Part shown: one piece after another, positions 1 through 11,280 of the stretch | How the letters are laid out: the number at the start of each line of letters is the position of its first letter | Position numbering within the stretch: position 1 is the stretch's first letter | Assembly (NCBI GenBank): GCA_015143295.1 | Contig: CM026557.1 | Span: 30,823,965 to 30,887,964 of the forward strand | Source: Tetracentron sinense | Lineage: Eukaryota; Streptophyta; Magnoliopsida; Trochodendrales; Trochodendraceae | Length of the DNA: 64,000 nt | Reading direction: 5' to 3' | Made by a program: the position numbers and the translations under genes | The notes under the pieces: generated by a model | The model's input: only the letters and a program-made list of their open reading frames with translations | The model's database searches: none | Told to the model about the DNA's origin: nothing

Positions 1-1
1 G

Positions 2-1024
2 TGCCAAGAAGAACAGCTGATGGGCCATCTTGGAGTTGTATTGTATGAGTACTTGGGAGAAGAGTACCCAGAGGTCCTTGGATCCATACTGGGTGCTCTG
101 AAGGCAATTGTCAATGTCATCGGTATGACAAAAATGACACCGCCAATAAAGGATCTGCTTCCCCGTTTGACACCAATTCTGAAGAACCGGCATGAGAAGG
201 TCCAGGAAAATTGTATCGACCTTGTTGGTAGGATTGCCGATCGTGGGGCCGAGTTTGTACCTGCAAGAGAGTGGATGAGGATCTGTTTTGAGCTTCTTGA
301 AATGCTGAAGGCTCATAAAAAGGGGATTAGGCGAGCAACTGTGAACACATTTGGGTATATTGCAAAAGCCATTGGGCCACAGGATGTCCTGGCAACCTTG
401 TTAAACAACCTCAAGGTGCAGGAACGTCAGAACCGTGTGTGCACAACTGTTGCAATTGCGATAGTCGCAGAAACTTGTTCTCCTTTCACTGTTCTACCGG
501 CTCTGATGAATGAATACCGTGTGCCAGAGCTGAATGTGCAGAATGGTGTTTTAAAATCTCTCTCTTTCCTATTTGAGTACATAGGTGAGATGGGGAAGGA
601 CTATATATATGCAGTGACTCCACTACTCGAGGATGCTCTCATGGATAGAGATCTGGTTCACAGGCAGACTGCAGCCTCTGCTGTAAAGCACATGGCCTTG
701 GGCGTTGCTGGATTGGGCTGCGAGGACGCTCTCGTTCACTTGCTGAACTACGTGTGGCCAAACATATTTGAGACATCCCCCCATGTTATAAATGCCGTTA
801 TGGAAGCCATAGAAGGAATGAGGGTGGCTTTGGGTGCAGCTGCCGTCCTGAACTACTGTCTGCAGGGTCTTTTCCATCCTGCTAGGAAGGTCAGGGAGGT
901 GTACTGGAAGATCTATAACTCTCTATATATTGGATCACAGGATGCACTTGTGGCTGCTTATCCTGTGTTAGAGGACGAGGATAGCAACGTATTTAGCAGG
1001 CCTGAATTGACGATGTTTGTCTGA
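2..1024 (+). CDS. SF3B1: Splicing factor 3B subunit 1, C-terminal part (5' end outside window)
   Basis: The frame is open from base 2 to the TGA at 1022-1024, giving the last 340 codons. The protein is the C-terminal HEAT-repeat superhelix of SF3B1/SAP155, the scaffold of SF3b in the U2 snRNP, which holds the branch-point helix in the nucleus. Recognition rests on long stretches that are near-invariant from plants to animals, such as [20 protein letters not shown] at the start, [20 protein letters not shown], and [20 protein letters not shown] in the middle. The tail ends in SRPELTMFV. No intron interrupts this stretch. The in-frame ATG at 20 is internal, not the real start. Codons are undamaged, unlike everything downstream, so this is the only intact host gene part in the window. 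The rest of the roughly 1,270-residue protein lies to the left. Identity is close to certain. Confidence 0.97.
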   Translation, partial: CQEEQLMGHLGVVLYEYLGEEYPEVLGSILGALKAIVNVIGMTKMTPPIKDLLPRLTPILKNRHEKVQENCIDLVGRIADRGAEFVPAREWMRICFELLEMLKAHKKGIRRATVNTFGYIAKAIGPQDVLATLLNNLKVQERQNRVCTTVAIAIVAETCSPFTVLPALMNEYRVPELNVQNGVLKSLSFLFEYIGEMGKDYIYAVTPLLEDALMDRDLVHRQTAASAVKHMALGVAGLGCEDALVHLLNYVWPNIFETSPHVINAVMEAIEGMRVALGAAAVLNYCLQGLFHPARKVREVYWKIYNSLYIGSQDALVAAYPVLEDEDSNVFSRPELTMFV

Positions 1025-2122
1025 GGTGCAGTTTGTTTGGGCATGCTCATCGAATTGTATTAGCTTCTTTTTTTTGCATTTGACTTCTACATGCTTATAT
1101 TACACTTTTTATGTTGACTAGTTAGGCTATGCATGCACAAGGCTCCTTTTTTTGAATTAATGATCAGCAAGTTTTTTTCTTCTTCATGTAGGGTTCATTG
1201 ACTTCATTCATCAGGAACTTGGTATAATTAAAGCCCAGCTCATGTGGTGGATTGAGGGGAATTTGAGACTTTTGTTTTGCTTATAATTTATCTCAACTCT
1301 ATTTAGTATCTCAACTCTCTTAAATTTAGGAGACTTGGAGACGTCCCTCTCTTAAGTACCTTTTTCAATCCTAATTTCCCTACCCATCTCTCTTCCCTCC
1401 CTCCTTCCCTCTTTGTCTCCCCCAAACCTCTCCCTCTTTCTCCTCTATTCTTCTCGACGAACACGCTCCTCTCTCCCTTCCATTCATCTCCCCAAAGAGA
1501 ACCCTTCCTTTTCTTCAATCATTGGGTGATTCTTCTTACCAATGAAACCCCATCGTTTTATTCAATTGGTGGATGATCCGTCTTCCCAATGAAACCTCCC
1601 TCTTTCTCCTTGAAAGAAAACCCTCCCTTTCTTTCTTCCATTCGTCTCGTCTGCGCTTTCTTCAACTGGTGGAAGAGTTCTTCAACTGGTGGAAGAGTAT
1701 AGGAGCAAATGAAGAGTTGCTGACAGTATTATATTTTACTAAGATTTAGCAATTGAGGGTTTAATTCCATGTTTCAAATGTGAATGGAGCCCAATCTTTA
1801 ATTAGTCAACTGTGGATATGTTTTTTGTAGGGGCTTTTCACAGGTAAAGACTGATCTCTTTCTTTTTCTTTCAAGCAAGATTAAAAAAAGAAAGATAATA
1901 TCTCAAGGAGAGATGGTTGACAAAACTGGTGCAGAACATTGTCAGTGCAGGGGGGCCACAATAATAATAATCCATTTAAGGTTTACTTTATGTTATTTAC
2001 TTGTTTTTTAGATTTTCAGTGCTTGAACTTTTGACTTTTTCTCTATTTGCAATGTTTATTTTCTTTTAGGTATGGAATTAATTTCATAATCAGTTCAGAT
2101 TCAAGTATACTAGAAAGGAGGC
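1025..2122. other. SF3B1 3' flank, probably 3' UTR then intergenic
   Basis: No gene is supported here. The first few hundred bases probably hold the SF3B1 3' UTR, but I see no perfect AATAAA. Positions 1340-1700 are strongly pyrimidine-rich, with a degenerate duplication of a CCCTCTTTCTCCT-type block and an exact roughly 20-bp tandem copy of a CTTCAACTGGTGGAAGAG unit near 1660-1699. The open frame on the minus strand at 1303-1518 is only the purine complement of this block. Confidence 0.6.
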
Positions 2123-2690
2123 CCTTCGATGCATGGAGAATGCCAAAAGAACTAAAAGTGAATGCTAATATATGAGATTGAATATGAGCCAGAGCTCTGC
2201 CTCGAGTTGAGCGGAGACATGTTCTTTAAATGACACCTGGGTTATGTAATTTTCTCAAAGAAAGGGCAAGTAACTTGTTTACCGAGTAGCCCAGCCCTAA
2301 TTCCAAGGTAATGGTTATAGCTATGGTGGGCCCCAACTCCAATTCCAACGTGCCATCTCTATCTCTCGTCCTTTGATTTGAGAGTTCAGACCCTCCCCAA
2401 CTCAAATCAGAGCAAATCCAAAGCCAGTGATAAAACACATGAACACGTTCATTTCTTATCTGATTAAATAAAATACAAACTTTTCAGTTTCACCAATATT
2501 TATTAATTAAAAAAAAAAAAAAACCAACATGCAAGTTAGTTGCAGACAAACAAACACCATGATCAAAGCCAAACATCGTAGGAAAAAGAAAAAAAGATGA
2601 AAATAGATGGTAATATTTGTTTCCATTTTTTTTGTTTGATTTTTTTTTTTTTTTACATGGAGTATTTGCGGTTAACGGTAGGATTATGGG
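2123..2690. repeat. Direct duplication, copy 1
   Basis: This 568-bp segment recurs at 3053-3622, offset by 930-932 bp with only a few substitutions and small indels. It contains a T-rich tract and the word TTTGATTTGAG, which faces CTCAAATCAGAG a few bases later. An identical 70-codon open frame occurs on the minus strand in both copies, but it looks like a by-product of the duplication rather than a gene. Confidence 0.9.
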
Positions 2691-2879
2691 TTTATTATTC
2701 ATGACTGTCACTGATAAGGAAATTTTTTTTTTTTAACTCTGTCATTGCTCTTTTTGTTGCAATATTGATCCCAAACCCGAATAAAAGAGGAGGGTATCCA
2801 TTTCCATGTAAGGTTGACAGTCGGTGTAGTAAAAAAAAATTTATTATCTTAGATGAAAAAAAAAAAATTCCGCTCTTTC

Positions 2880-3052
2880 TTCCGGTCCTTTGGCCAGCCC
2901 GGCTTGGCCCCGGCCCTTGAGGGGCCGGGCTAGGGCCCAATCAACCCCGGCCCTTGAAGGGCTAGGGCCGGGCTAGGGCTCTACTCTTATAAGGAAGGGT
3001 AGGGCTAGGGTTGACCCCGGCCCTACCCCAACCCGGCCCTTTGACACCCCTA
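2880..3052. mobile_element. hAT-like GC-rich terminal fragment
   Basis: GC-rich DNA full of GGGCCGGG/CCCGGCCC words ends precisely at 3052 with CTTTGACACCCCTA. Read on the other strand this is TAGGGGTGTCAAAG followed by GGGCCGGG, the usual terminus of plant hAT-type non-autonomous elements. The matching other end and an 8-bp target duplication were not found, so this is a one-ended remnant. It abuts repeat copy 2 exactly. Confidence 0.5.
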
Positions 3053-3622
3053 CCTTCTATGCATGGAGAATGCCAAAAGAACTAAAAGTGAATGCTAATA
3101 TATGAGATTAAATATGAGCCAGAGTTCTGCCTCAAGAGTTGAGCGGAGACATGTTCTTTAAATGACACCTGGGTTATGTAATTTTCTCAAAGAAAGGGCA
3201 AGTAACTTGTTTACCGAGTAGCCCAGCCCTAATTCCAAGGTAATGGTTATAGCTATGGTGGGCCCCAACTCCAATTCCAACGTGCCATCTCTATCTCTCG
3301 TCCTTTGATTTGAGAGTTCAGACCCTCCCCAACTCAAATCAGAGCAAATCCAAAGCCAGTGATAAAACACATGAACACGTTCATTTCTTATCTGATAAAA
3401 TAAAATACAAACTTTTCAGTTTCACCAATATTTATTAATTTAAAAAAAAAAAAACCAACATGCAAGTTAGTTGCAGACAAACAAACACCATGATCAAAGC
3501 CAAACATCGTAGGAAAAAGAAAAAAAGATGAAAATAGATGGTAATATTTGTTTCCATTTTTTTTGTTTGATTTTTTTTTTTTTTTTACATGGAGTATTTG
3601 CGGTTAACGGTAGGATTATGGG
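3053..3622. repeat. Direct duplication, copy 2
   Basis: Near-identical copy of 2123-2690. It begins one base after the hAT-like terminus and ends at the same word (GGATTATGGG) as copy 1, after which the flanks differ. The low divergence argues for a recent duplication. Confidence 0.9.
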
Positions 3623-3954
3623 AGGTAGAGAGGATGATTGTTCTCTGGCCAGTGACTGGCTCATGTACCCTTGATCAACAGAGCTCGGCATATCAAATAG
3701 AACTTCATCTCTGTTGCTTTGCCAATCTAACCCCGTCAACCCTCTGTTATGTTACTATCTCTGTTTTGTAATCCAGGTAACACTAGAGTGTTCAGCATCG
3801 AGGGTTGAAAATTAGGGTTTGCGTTTTGAGAGATGAAGAGCCTAGAGTCATAGTAATTGAGTAAGGCAAAAGCAAAACTCGAAGAAGCCGGTTCTGTTGT
3901 GGTCATCGCTGTCAGGGTTAGGGTTTTAAGCCGGTTCAGAATTCAGACCCTTCG
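3623..3954. other. Spacer without a recognised feature
   Basis: Non-coding sequence between the second direct repeat and its inverted relative. It holds several AGGGTT and TTAGGG words near 3800-3925 but no array. No gene seen. Confidence 0.5.
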
Positions 3955-4103
3955 TCCCCAACTCAAATCAAAGGAAGGAAGAGAGATATAGATGACACTT
4001 TGGAATCGGGGTTGGGGCCCAGCATAGCTACAAGAGTAAAGAGATTGAAACCATCACGTTGGAATTGAGGCTGGCTACCCGGTAAACAAGTTACTTACCA
4101 AAC
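3955..4103. repeat. Inverted diverged copy of part of the direct repeat
   Basis: The reverse complement aligns with about 3196-3320: AAGTAACTTGTTTACCG, then GGTAGCC, AATTCCAACGTG, TGGGCCCCAAC and CTTTGATTTGAG occur in the same order. It is clearly more diverged than the two direct copies are from each other. With copy 2 it can form a foldback with about 0.65 kb of loop. Confidence 0.8.
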
Positions 4104-4545
4104 AGTTACTAATAAAAATAATGGAAGAAAATGTGCAAGCTCTAGTTAGTGCTTGTGGGGTTATAATGGTGATAAGAATATTGTGTTTTGCTTGCCCTCT
4201 TGTTATCTTCCTAACTCTTTCTCTTTCATGTTTCTATATTTTCTTTTGCTGCCAACACCAACCCAATTATGCTTTGGGAAAAGCATTGGTTCCTTGAATG
4301 CTGCTGCAATGACCCTGTTTAGGTTGCATCTTAGGAGTAGCATTCCAAGAAACAAATGTTTTCCCAAAGCAGAATTGGGTTGGTGTTAGATCTTCGCAAA
4401 GCAAATATAGAGAGAACAAGTTAGGAAGAAAACAAGAGGGCAAGCAAAACACTGTTTTTTTCGCAATTATAACCACGTAAGCAGGGCTTGCACTTATATT
4501 AAAGTTTACTTCCATTTTTGTAATTATTATTAGTAATTGTTTGAC
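4098..4545. mobile_element. Foldback MITE (near-complete palindrome)
   Basis: The two halves are reverse complements with scattered mismatches. The left arm starts near CAAACAGTTACTAAT and the right arm ends ATTAGTAATTGTTTG. Both arms contain TTTTGCTTGCCCTCTTGTT, ACACCAACCCAATT and TGCTTTGGGAAAA, and the turn lies near 4310-4330. Overlapping open frames on opposite strands with similar peptides are the expected by-product. I could not settle a target duplication, so the superfamily is open. Confidence 0.85.
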
Positions 4546-5144
4546 TTATATAATTTTTTATATTATCATTCACTTTTTTTTCTTTCGAGGCATTCCTTTC
4601 TAGTATAAATGAATCTGGACTGATCATGAAAAAAAAAACTGATCATGAAACCATTGAGATTTGCACAAGCCTTCTACATAATTAGGAAGGTTTAGAAATT
4701 GTCTAAAAGACGATTGATGTCAAAAAATGCAAAATATGGGAGAATTACAGCAGATACAATTTGTATTAGCTTCTCATACTAAAAATGCCTATTCAGTTTC
4801 CGTGAGTTGAATGAAATTTCTAAGCATTTTAAGATCAGTTCTATTAAAGTATTCGGGAAATAGAGATTTAATGTGCTACACATCAAGTGAGACTAGAGAA
4901 TAGGTAAGACTGTTTTTTATAGAAAAAAGAACTGAAATTGTCTTCAAAACAAAACATATTTATACATGTTTTATTATATGTAAATGAAGCATATTTTACA
5001 ACAATGGCGATTTCTTGGGGGGGATATTTAAGGTCTTGAGTTTAACTCCTCCCGGACTTACCCGATGCACATGATTTGCGGGTGATTGCATGCATTTGAA
5101 GGGACTAGTCCCTCTCCCTTACCCAAAAAAAAAGGAAAAAAATT
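4546..5144. other. AT-rich stretch without a recognised gene
   Basis: No coding signal. A short duplicated ACTGATCATGAAA word occurs near 4619-4650. Around 5030-5130 there is a sequence with a GAGTTTAACTCC core followed by an A run, loosely like the tail of a tRNA-derived SINE, but not strong enough to call. Confidence 0.4.
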
Positions 5145-6480
5145 ACACAGATTCAAAATTTATCTATTACACCCTCTGTCAAGAAAGTCATCACAACCTT
5201 CCTTCAGTGTCAAAAGTGCTGGCACTGCACACAGATTCTCAGAGATTCTCTAATAAACTCTTTGTTAAGCAAGTCATCAACCTGTCCTTTTATTCCATGA
5301 GATCCATCCGATAAGCTATCAACTTAGGCAAACAAATCAATTGCATGTTGAATGTCTCGCATAGGAGGAAGCTCATTTCTATATGAGTATTTAGTTTGAA
5401 AAATCAAATAAGAACTTCTGTATATCTAGCGCAAACTCTGGAGCCTTCTGTCATTCGTAGGTGACACTTCCCGAATTTCCTCAATAGTTAATATGTTCAA
5501 AGGTTTCTGCTGGGCTATAGGCGTAACTAAAAGACTCCTCATCTTGCACCAGTGTCAATATAGTTTTACCCCTTTTGTACTGAAATGTGCATGTATTAAG
5601 CTTTCCTACTTTCTATCGTAGAGCCATGGCTGTAATCTTCATAGGAATCACGTCAAATCATTTGTTTTTAATCTCTTGTCAATTGCAAATGTGATCAAGC
5701 ATCGCCTCGTCACTGGAAAACGTTTACCCATGCGACCTTGTTGGACTGCAGATTTTTCTTTCAATTCAGCATCAACTTGTCTATATGTTGCTGAGAAAAT
5801 TAGTGAAAAGAGTAAAAGAATAGAAAATTAGGCAAAACACAATTACGAATTGAATTAGAAATTCAAAATTTTATTTTTTTTCCCCATGTTTTCATGTATA
5901 TTCTCGGAAACCAAACATACTAAAAAGAAAAAAACCTTCATACTGTTGCACCAACCGATAATTAAGGTTTTTGCTAGGACTCGTACGTAGTAAAGATAAT
6001 TAAGGATTAATGTACTCATTCTTGTATGTCCCACCAAGCCTGTGTTTCTGTTAATCCTTGGTACATGTTTTTAGTGGGCATTAGTGGACGTCTAGGTACA
6101 TTAAACCTGTTAACAGAGGATAAGATGGGTGATGGTCGTGAAAGAGGCACACCAACATTCATATTTTCCCCTACTTGGAAACCAAAATGCCGATTCATTA
6201 GCTGTACTTTAATCTTAAGACCCATCTAGTAAACCTCCTCAGTGATGTAGATCCGAAGAGTAGTCATTTTCCTTTCAATATCAGCTGATCATAACCTTGC
6301 TTTGTAATGAGACATGGTCTGTCTCTCTTTTTCGCCAACCTGAAATGAACATTGAGGTCATTGAACTTCTCTATGCATGTACTCTTCAATGGACGTGGTT
6401 CCTCGTTTCAACTAGATCAATTGTTCCAACAGAGAGTATTCGTTGTTAAATGGGAGATATATCTCTTGCAACATCAACTT
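5145..6480 (-). pseudogene. Decayed chromovirus (Ty3) gag-protease-RT remnant
   Basis: Read on the minus strand, the order is gag (about 6480-6020), protease tail (about 5720-5470) and the start of reverse transcriptase (about 5450-5150). The gag part has an EEYMHREF-type helix and ERQTMSHYKARL, followed by an open stretch at 6225-6016 with IYITEEVY, as in the end of the Ty3 gag domain. The protease tail reads DVIPM...NTCTFQYKRGKTI, like the DVVPM...NTYTF motif of this group. The RT start reads PPMRDIQHAIDL...IRESL, typical of Reina/Tekay-type chromoviruses. Frames shift and stops interrupt throughout. The catalytic YxDD region, RNase H, integrase and both LTRs are absent. Family assignment is inferred from motif order; no single motif is long. 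Confidence 0.65.
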
Positions 6481-6676
6481 CATAGAAATTGGACCTCGAT
6501 TTAGTCTTTCATAAGCGATCCTCAATACTATGTCACCACACATGTGCTAGCCCTTTTAACTTTTTCTTTGCGAATTGCATCTTATGTATTGTGAAACGTG
6601 AAACAACCTATAACAATAAACGAAAGACCACAAAAAAAACACAAACAAGAACATGCAAATTTACGTGGTCCAGCTA
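6481..6676. other. Short unassigned spacer
   Basis: AT-rich sequence between the chromovirus remnant and the hAT-like element. It includes AAATTTACGTGGTCCAGC, a word common near the ends of plant LTRs, but no element can be delimited. Confidence 0.35.
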
Positions 6677-7063
6677 GGGATGGCAATGGGGTGGGTTTGG
6701 GCTGGGGTGCCCCCATCCCGACCCGGCCCCTAATGGAAAATTCCTACCCCAAACCCGGGTCGGGGCGGGGCAGGGTGGGCCGCTTCCGAATTTTTAAAAC
6801 ATTTCTTAACCTCATCCCCATCCCGCCTCGTCCCATTAAGCACTAGATGGGTCGGGGCGAGCGGGTCGGGATGGGTCGAGACTGTATTTTATACTATACA
6901 TATTATAATGAGGTAATTTTAGTATTAAATTAAGGGTTAAAAAATGATTTGACATTATAAACAGGGCGGGGCGGGGCGGGGCGGGGCGGGGTGGGGCGAT
7001 GGAAACCCATTTCTGGCCCAAACCTGACACGAGTTTAATATCTCATTCCCAAACCTGCCCCTA
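6677..7063. mobile_element. hAT-like non-autonomous element with GGGGC runs
   Basis: It begins TAGGGATGGCAATGGGG and ends with the reverse complement of TAGGGGCAGGTTTGGG. The subterminal parts are GC-rich on both sides (GGGTCGGGGCGGGG on the left, a GGGGC pentamer run at about 6963-7000 on the right), with an AT-rich middle. This matches plant hAT MITEs. The flanking octamers do not match, so one end may be slightly misplaced or decayed. Confidence 0.55.
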
Positions 7064-8934
7064 CATGTCACGACCCAAAATATCCCATAGGAGTTAGGGA
7101 TACTTTAGTTCATGACCGTCGTGTCAAATCATCCTGTATGACACATAAGACATACTTAATATCCTGTCAAAGCACACAAGTTATACATATAACTAAAACA
7201 AAGCGGAAGCAATTCAAAATAACATACTCCTATGATTAGGTTCAAGTTTGAACCAACAGAACATAGTAAATATTAAGTATGAAGTGGACAAGTCCCACTC
7301 TCAATACTACCAAAATGTAAGTATACTCTCCCTCGTTCTCTCAACAAAAGTCTAGATCGGGCCACCTATCCAATGGTCCATCTGTCGCGCCCCAAAACCC
7401 CACCTAGGAGGATGTGAGATCTTGGCACGTGACTTACTTAATAATTCATCCTGTTAGAAGCAATTAAGACACACTAAAAATATAAACCTAAAAATTTCTT
7501 CCATTAATGACATCAACTAAATGCATAATCTATAATCAATAACCACAATATAATAAAATCTTGATCATTCATCATGATCGTAATCATGAAACTAAACTGA
7601 AACATAAATCTCTATGGTGTCAATAAAAGTCTCTCTGATTTCAACTACTAATGAAATGACTTCAGTAATAGGGCTATCGATCAAGGTTCCTTTCTTCCTC
7701 GAGATAGTCACATTCGGGTTCCTCGATGTACTCCTCTTCTTCTCAAGGTCCGGGCCCACAAATGTCAAAACCTGAACCTGGACCTGAACCTACCGACAAC
7801 AAAAGTCATTGGCTGAGTAACGAGTTACTCCGTGTATATAACAGAACATAATAAACAATATAAAGAATAACATCTTGCATGCATTTTATCACTTCATATA
7901 TCAGTTTACATATAAAATCAGAGTGTGGAAAATAAACATGTATATTATGTCAATTTCTTTATTTTCTTTCTTTCTTTTTCTTTCTTTTCATTCTTTCTTT
8001 TCTTACTTTCTTACTTTTCTTACTTTTCTTACTTTTCATTACGTTATCATCACACCAATACCTATTCATATGCATTTGTAATAACTTAAAATACCACTTT
8101 ACCGTATAAGGAAAGGGGTTACTATACTTTACTTTACCAAGATACCACCCTTCGTACATTATCCGGCACAGACGGCTTAGTTCATTTTCCGGTACGACGG
8201 CTTACTTACTTTGGCATATATCTCACCATTTTTTATGGTATCCGGTGGTGCACAACACAACATACATTATTGCTTTTGTGTGTCTTTCTTTCTTACTTTC
8301 ATACTTTTCTTGCTTTACTTTTGGTCTTACTTATCATCTCATTAATGTCTTTAATTCTTTATTCATACTTTTGCATATTTTTCATTCGTGAGTGCACAAT
8401 GATATACCTCTTATTTAAATTGCACCTAAGACTAACCGTCAAGGGCCATACGACATCTCATCATAGCATCCCATACCACTATGCTAACTAGACCTAGGCA
8501 AGCCTGACTTTTATTAGAGGTTTGTTTACCCAATGGTATATCACGTATTAAGAAACATATAGACAACATATTACCTCTCATCTTTCTTATAATCCGACAA
8601 TCAAACATCACAGTTGATATTAAAAGTATTCCTAACTCATGATCTAATTTAAATATCCAAATCTCCTTTTTGTTTAATCAAGATCAATATCCTAACCGTA
8701 ACCATTTTTAATTGATAATAATTCTTTTAAATTTTTAAACATAAAATCGAATTCAAACATAATTAAATATCACAATTAAATCATCCATTCAAATCCATCC
8801 ACCATTCCATTCTTCTCATAAATCTGCACACTTCAATAACTTTCCTAATCCCCTTGTTGAATCATAAATAATTTAAACATAGTTCTACGCATCATAATTT
8901 AATGATTCAGGGATAAAGAATTAATATCATAATT

Positions 8935-9345
8935 AGATGCTTCATATCTTATTTTTTTTTAACGATTTAAGAATAATAAAACAATCTCATAATTAGGTTC
9001 TTCACATCCTAATTTAACCATCAAAAATAATGCGAACAACATCATAAATAGGTTCTTTACATCCTATTTTAACCATCAAGAATAATTTAAATGACATCAT
9101 AAATAGGTTCTTCACATCCTATTTTAACCATCAAGAATAATTAAACAACATCATAAATAGGTTCTTCACATCTTATTTTAACCATCAAAATTAATAACTG
9201 AATTTATAGATCTAGTTCTTCAAATCCTATTTTACTCATTCATCACTAACAATGTAGGAATCAAAATATGGTTCTTCACATCCTATTTAACAGATCCATC
9301 AACAATAATATAGGAGCAGACTATGGTTCTTCACATCCTACATAT
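8935..9345. repeat. Degenerate tandem repeat, about 55-60 bp units
   Basis: About seven imperfect copies of a unit containing AGGTTCTTCACATCCTATTTTAACCATCAA with AATAAT runs, inside the nested LTR. The units drift steadily from left to right. Non-coding. Confidence 0.75.
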
Positions 9346-9627
9346 TCTTACATCTTTACCTATATTCATCCATTTTTATACATTATTTAGGTTAACTATT
9401 CAAAATATTGAATACTAAATCTGTTATTTACCTCACTTGATCGTCTCCCTACGATCTATCGCTTGCGAATAGGGTTCTATCTTGATCTCCACACCTATTT
9501 TCTCCTTTATCTGACCAATCATTTGGACTCTTTTAGTTTATCTCTTTTTGATCTCTCAAAGACTCTCATTTTTCTCTCTTTTAGGTTTAGAAGGCCTTAG
9601 AAACTCTAACCCACGAGTATAAGGGGG

Positions 9628-9722
9628 TATTTATAACATTGGGAGTCCTAGGGACTCAAAACACGTGAGATCACGCAAACCTGCCGCCGAACGGCGTTTT
9701 GGGCGATTGATCGCTGGCGCCA
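9628..9722 (-). promoter_or_regulatory. LTR TATA box with four upstream palindromes
   Basis: On the minus strand TATAAATA lies at 9635-9628. Upstream in the sense direction come GAGTCC-TA-GGGACTC (9641-9656), CGCCG-AA-CGGCG (near 9690), GCGAT-TG-ATCGC (near 9705) and TGGCGCCA (near 9715). All lie within about 90 bp. The arrangement matches the palindrome blocks of the other LTRs although the words differ. Promoter function is inferred. Confidence 0.55.
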
Positions 9723-9746
9723 TTTTTATTTTTATTTTTTTAATTA

Positions 9747-9780
<34 letters not shown>

Positions 9781-10239
9781 TAAAAGTCATTTGCTACTTC
9801 TTGTTTTTCTTTGATTTAGTGCAATTTATCTCTATAAATTCACTAAATCAAGTGAATTAAATGAGTTTTGTAATTTAAGATTTTTAATACTTTAATTCTC
9901 TCCTAGGATTTACGTATAATTTTATGTGCATTTATTTAGGAATTAACTCATGAGATTATGAAACCGGTGAATTTAATGCGGGTCATTACACCATCATCCT
10001 AGTGGTGGTCCATAGTAGGCTCCAGCTCGTAGTACTCTTCCTCTATCCAAGGCTCCAAACCCACAGATATCGAAGGGAACTCATACACCTACCGACATCA
10101 AAATGTATGGCTGAGTATTGAAACACTCAGCGGGTACCAACTACTAGCCAACAATGTAATAAACAAGATCATGCATACAGATATAGAAATCGTAAAGCGT
10201 AGAGCATAAAACAAATGTGCATATTTTCTAAAATTCACC

Positions 10240-10580
10240 TTATGAGCTTTCGTGTAAGAACATCATCTTATGAGGTCTTGCTAGAATCAATAGCTTATGA
10301 GTTCTTATGAGTCGTGTGAGCATGTGAAATCCTTAATGGCATAAAGAACATATGAAACTTATGAGTACTTGTGAGTGTTGAGATCCTTATGAGCATGTGA
10401 GATCCTTATGAGATCTTAGACATTGAGATCCTTATGAGCATGAGTAACCGATCTTAGAAACCAACCCAAAGTTTGGCATACTCACTTATGAGTCCTTGTG
10501 AGGTTTTTCCTTAAAGCATTTCTTATGAGCTTTGAAAACTTCTACTTATGAGAAATCCGATTCATGCGAGACAGGTGTAC
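10240..10580. repeat. CTTATGAG-rich short-motif array
   Basis: The octamer CTTATGAG and close forms (CTTGTGAG, CTTATGAC) recur many times at irregular spacing in the part of the LTR that would be transcribed. The same array is present in the LTRs at about 16970-17480, 49600-50060 and, in the other orientation, 59340-59560. Confidence 0.75.
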
Positions 10581-11026
10581 ATGTGAGACTTGTGAGCATC
10601 ATCATAGACTCAAAACATAGCTCTTGCATCATGATAAGCATAGAAGACTTAGAATATTTAGGTATATTCATAGAAGATCATACATTATATAATTCCATTG
10701 ATATGATAGCTTACAAACACTTCGAATTTCATCATCCACTAAACCAAGAACATATTTAGAATATGGTTTTCTTAAAAAATAAAACAAGGTTAGATAGTAG
10801 AAGGTATCTACCTCGTGAAGGATTGATTTCCTTCACCCAAGAGGTTTTCAAAGCTTGTGGAAGAGAAGATCCAAGCTTAGGAAGAACGCTTAACTCAAAA
10901 CTCGGACTTCACTTGATCACTAACACCAACCTTTGAAAACCCTATCTCTTATCCCTCTTTTCTCTCAAACTTTCTCCCAAAACTTCTCTCTAGGGTTCTT
11001 GTAACCCTAGCCACGAAATTAGGTGG

Positions 11027-11280
11027 TATTTATAGCCAAAGGGGTTGGCCAAAGACCCCCATACCCTTAAAATATCTCCAAAGAGTCGATTTCAGTACAA
11101 AACTGAAGGAGGGGTCGACTGGAGGTGTCCATTGGTCGATCGGTTGACTTTGGGGCTTCTGGAATTGAACCCCATAAAAAACTACGAGCAGGGGTCAACC
11201 AGTGTGATGACCGGTCGACCGGTAGTGGAGGGGTCAACCGCTGGTCGCCCAGTGGTTGACCGGGAGTTGAGGGGTCGACC
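11027..11280 (-). promoter_or_regulatory. LTR TATA box and GTCGAC palindrome block
   Basis: TATAAATA on the minus strand at 11034-11027 lies about 60 bp from a block (11090-11280) with repeated GGTCGACC, GGTTGACC and GGTCAACC words, several of them perfect palindromes. The block ends at the truncation point of this LTR. Confidence 0.6.

Larger units (their letters stand above)
7383..9990 (-). mobile_element. Nested solo LTR, 2.6 kb, TSD CCATC
   Basis: Read on the minus strand it starts TGTAATGACCCGC and ends GGGGCGCGACA. It is flanked by perfect 5-bp duplications CCATC at 7378-7382 and 9991-9995. Related LTRs at 16.7 kb and 49.4 kb are uninterrupted at this point (both read CCATCATCCTG), which is the empty site. 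The termini resemble Ty3/chromovirus LTRs. It contains a TATA box, palindromes and a tandem-repeat stretch, but no coding sequence, so it is a recombination-derived solo LTR. Confidence 0.92.
7066..11280 (-). mobile_element. Chromovirus-type LTR, truncated, with a nested solo LTR
   Basis: The low end TGTCACGACCC is the reverse complement of the GGTCGCGACA terminus shared by the LTRs ending at 25154 and 60136 and by the low ends of those at 16427 and 49045. Excluding the insertion at 7383-9995, it aligns over its length with the LTR at 16427-19181: the same ATACTTTAGTTC-type start, a CTTATGAG-rich section, a TATA box and a GTCGAC block. It then stops at 11280, losing the roughly 0.9 kb that would carry the TGTAGAAC start. 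The break falls right after a GGTCGACC palindrome and joins a Copia gag. Sense direction is minus. Confidence 0.8.

Noticed and set aside
1303..1518. Minus-strand open frame rich in Gly, Arg and Glu
   Set aside because: It is the complement of a pyrimidine-rich tract and has no homologue I recognise.
2226..3370. Identical 70-codon open frames on the minus strand at 2226-2438 and 3158-3370
   Set aside because: Identity is explained by the recent direct duplication. The third, diverged copy does not keep the frame and there is no domain.
5010..5135. Possible tRNA-derived SINE with B-box-like GAGTTTAACTCC and A-rich tail
   Set aside because: No convincing A box, no target duplication and only one copy seen.
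7875..8490. Phe/Leu/Ser-rich open frames on both strands resembling membrane proteins
   Set aside because: They arise from TTTCTTTC simple sequence inside a solo LTR with a proven TSD.
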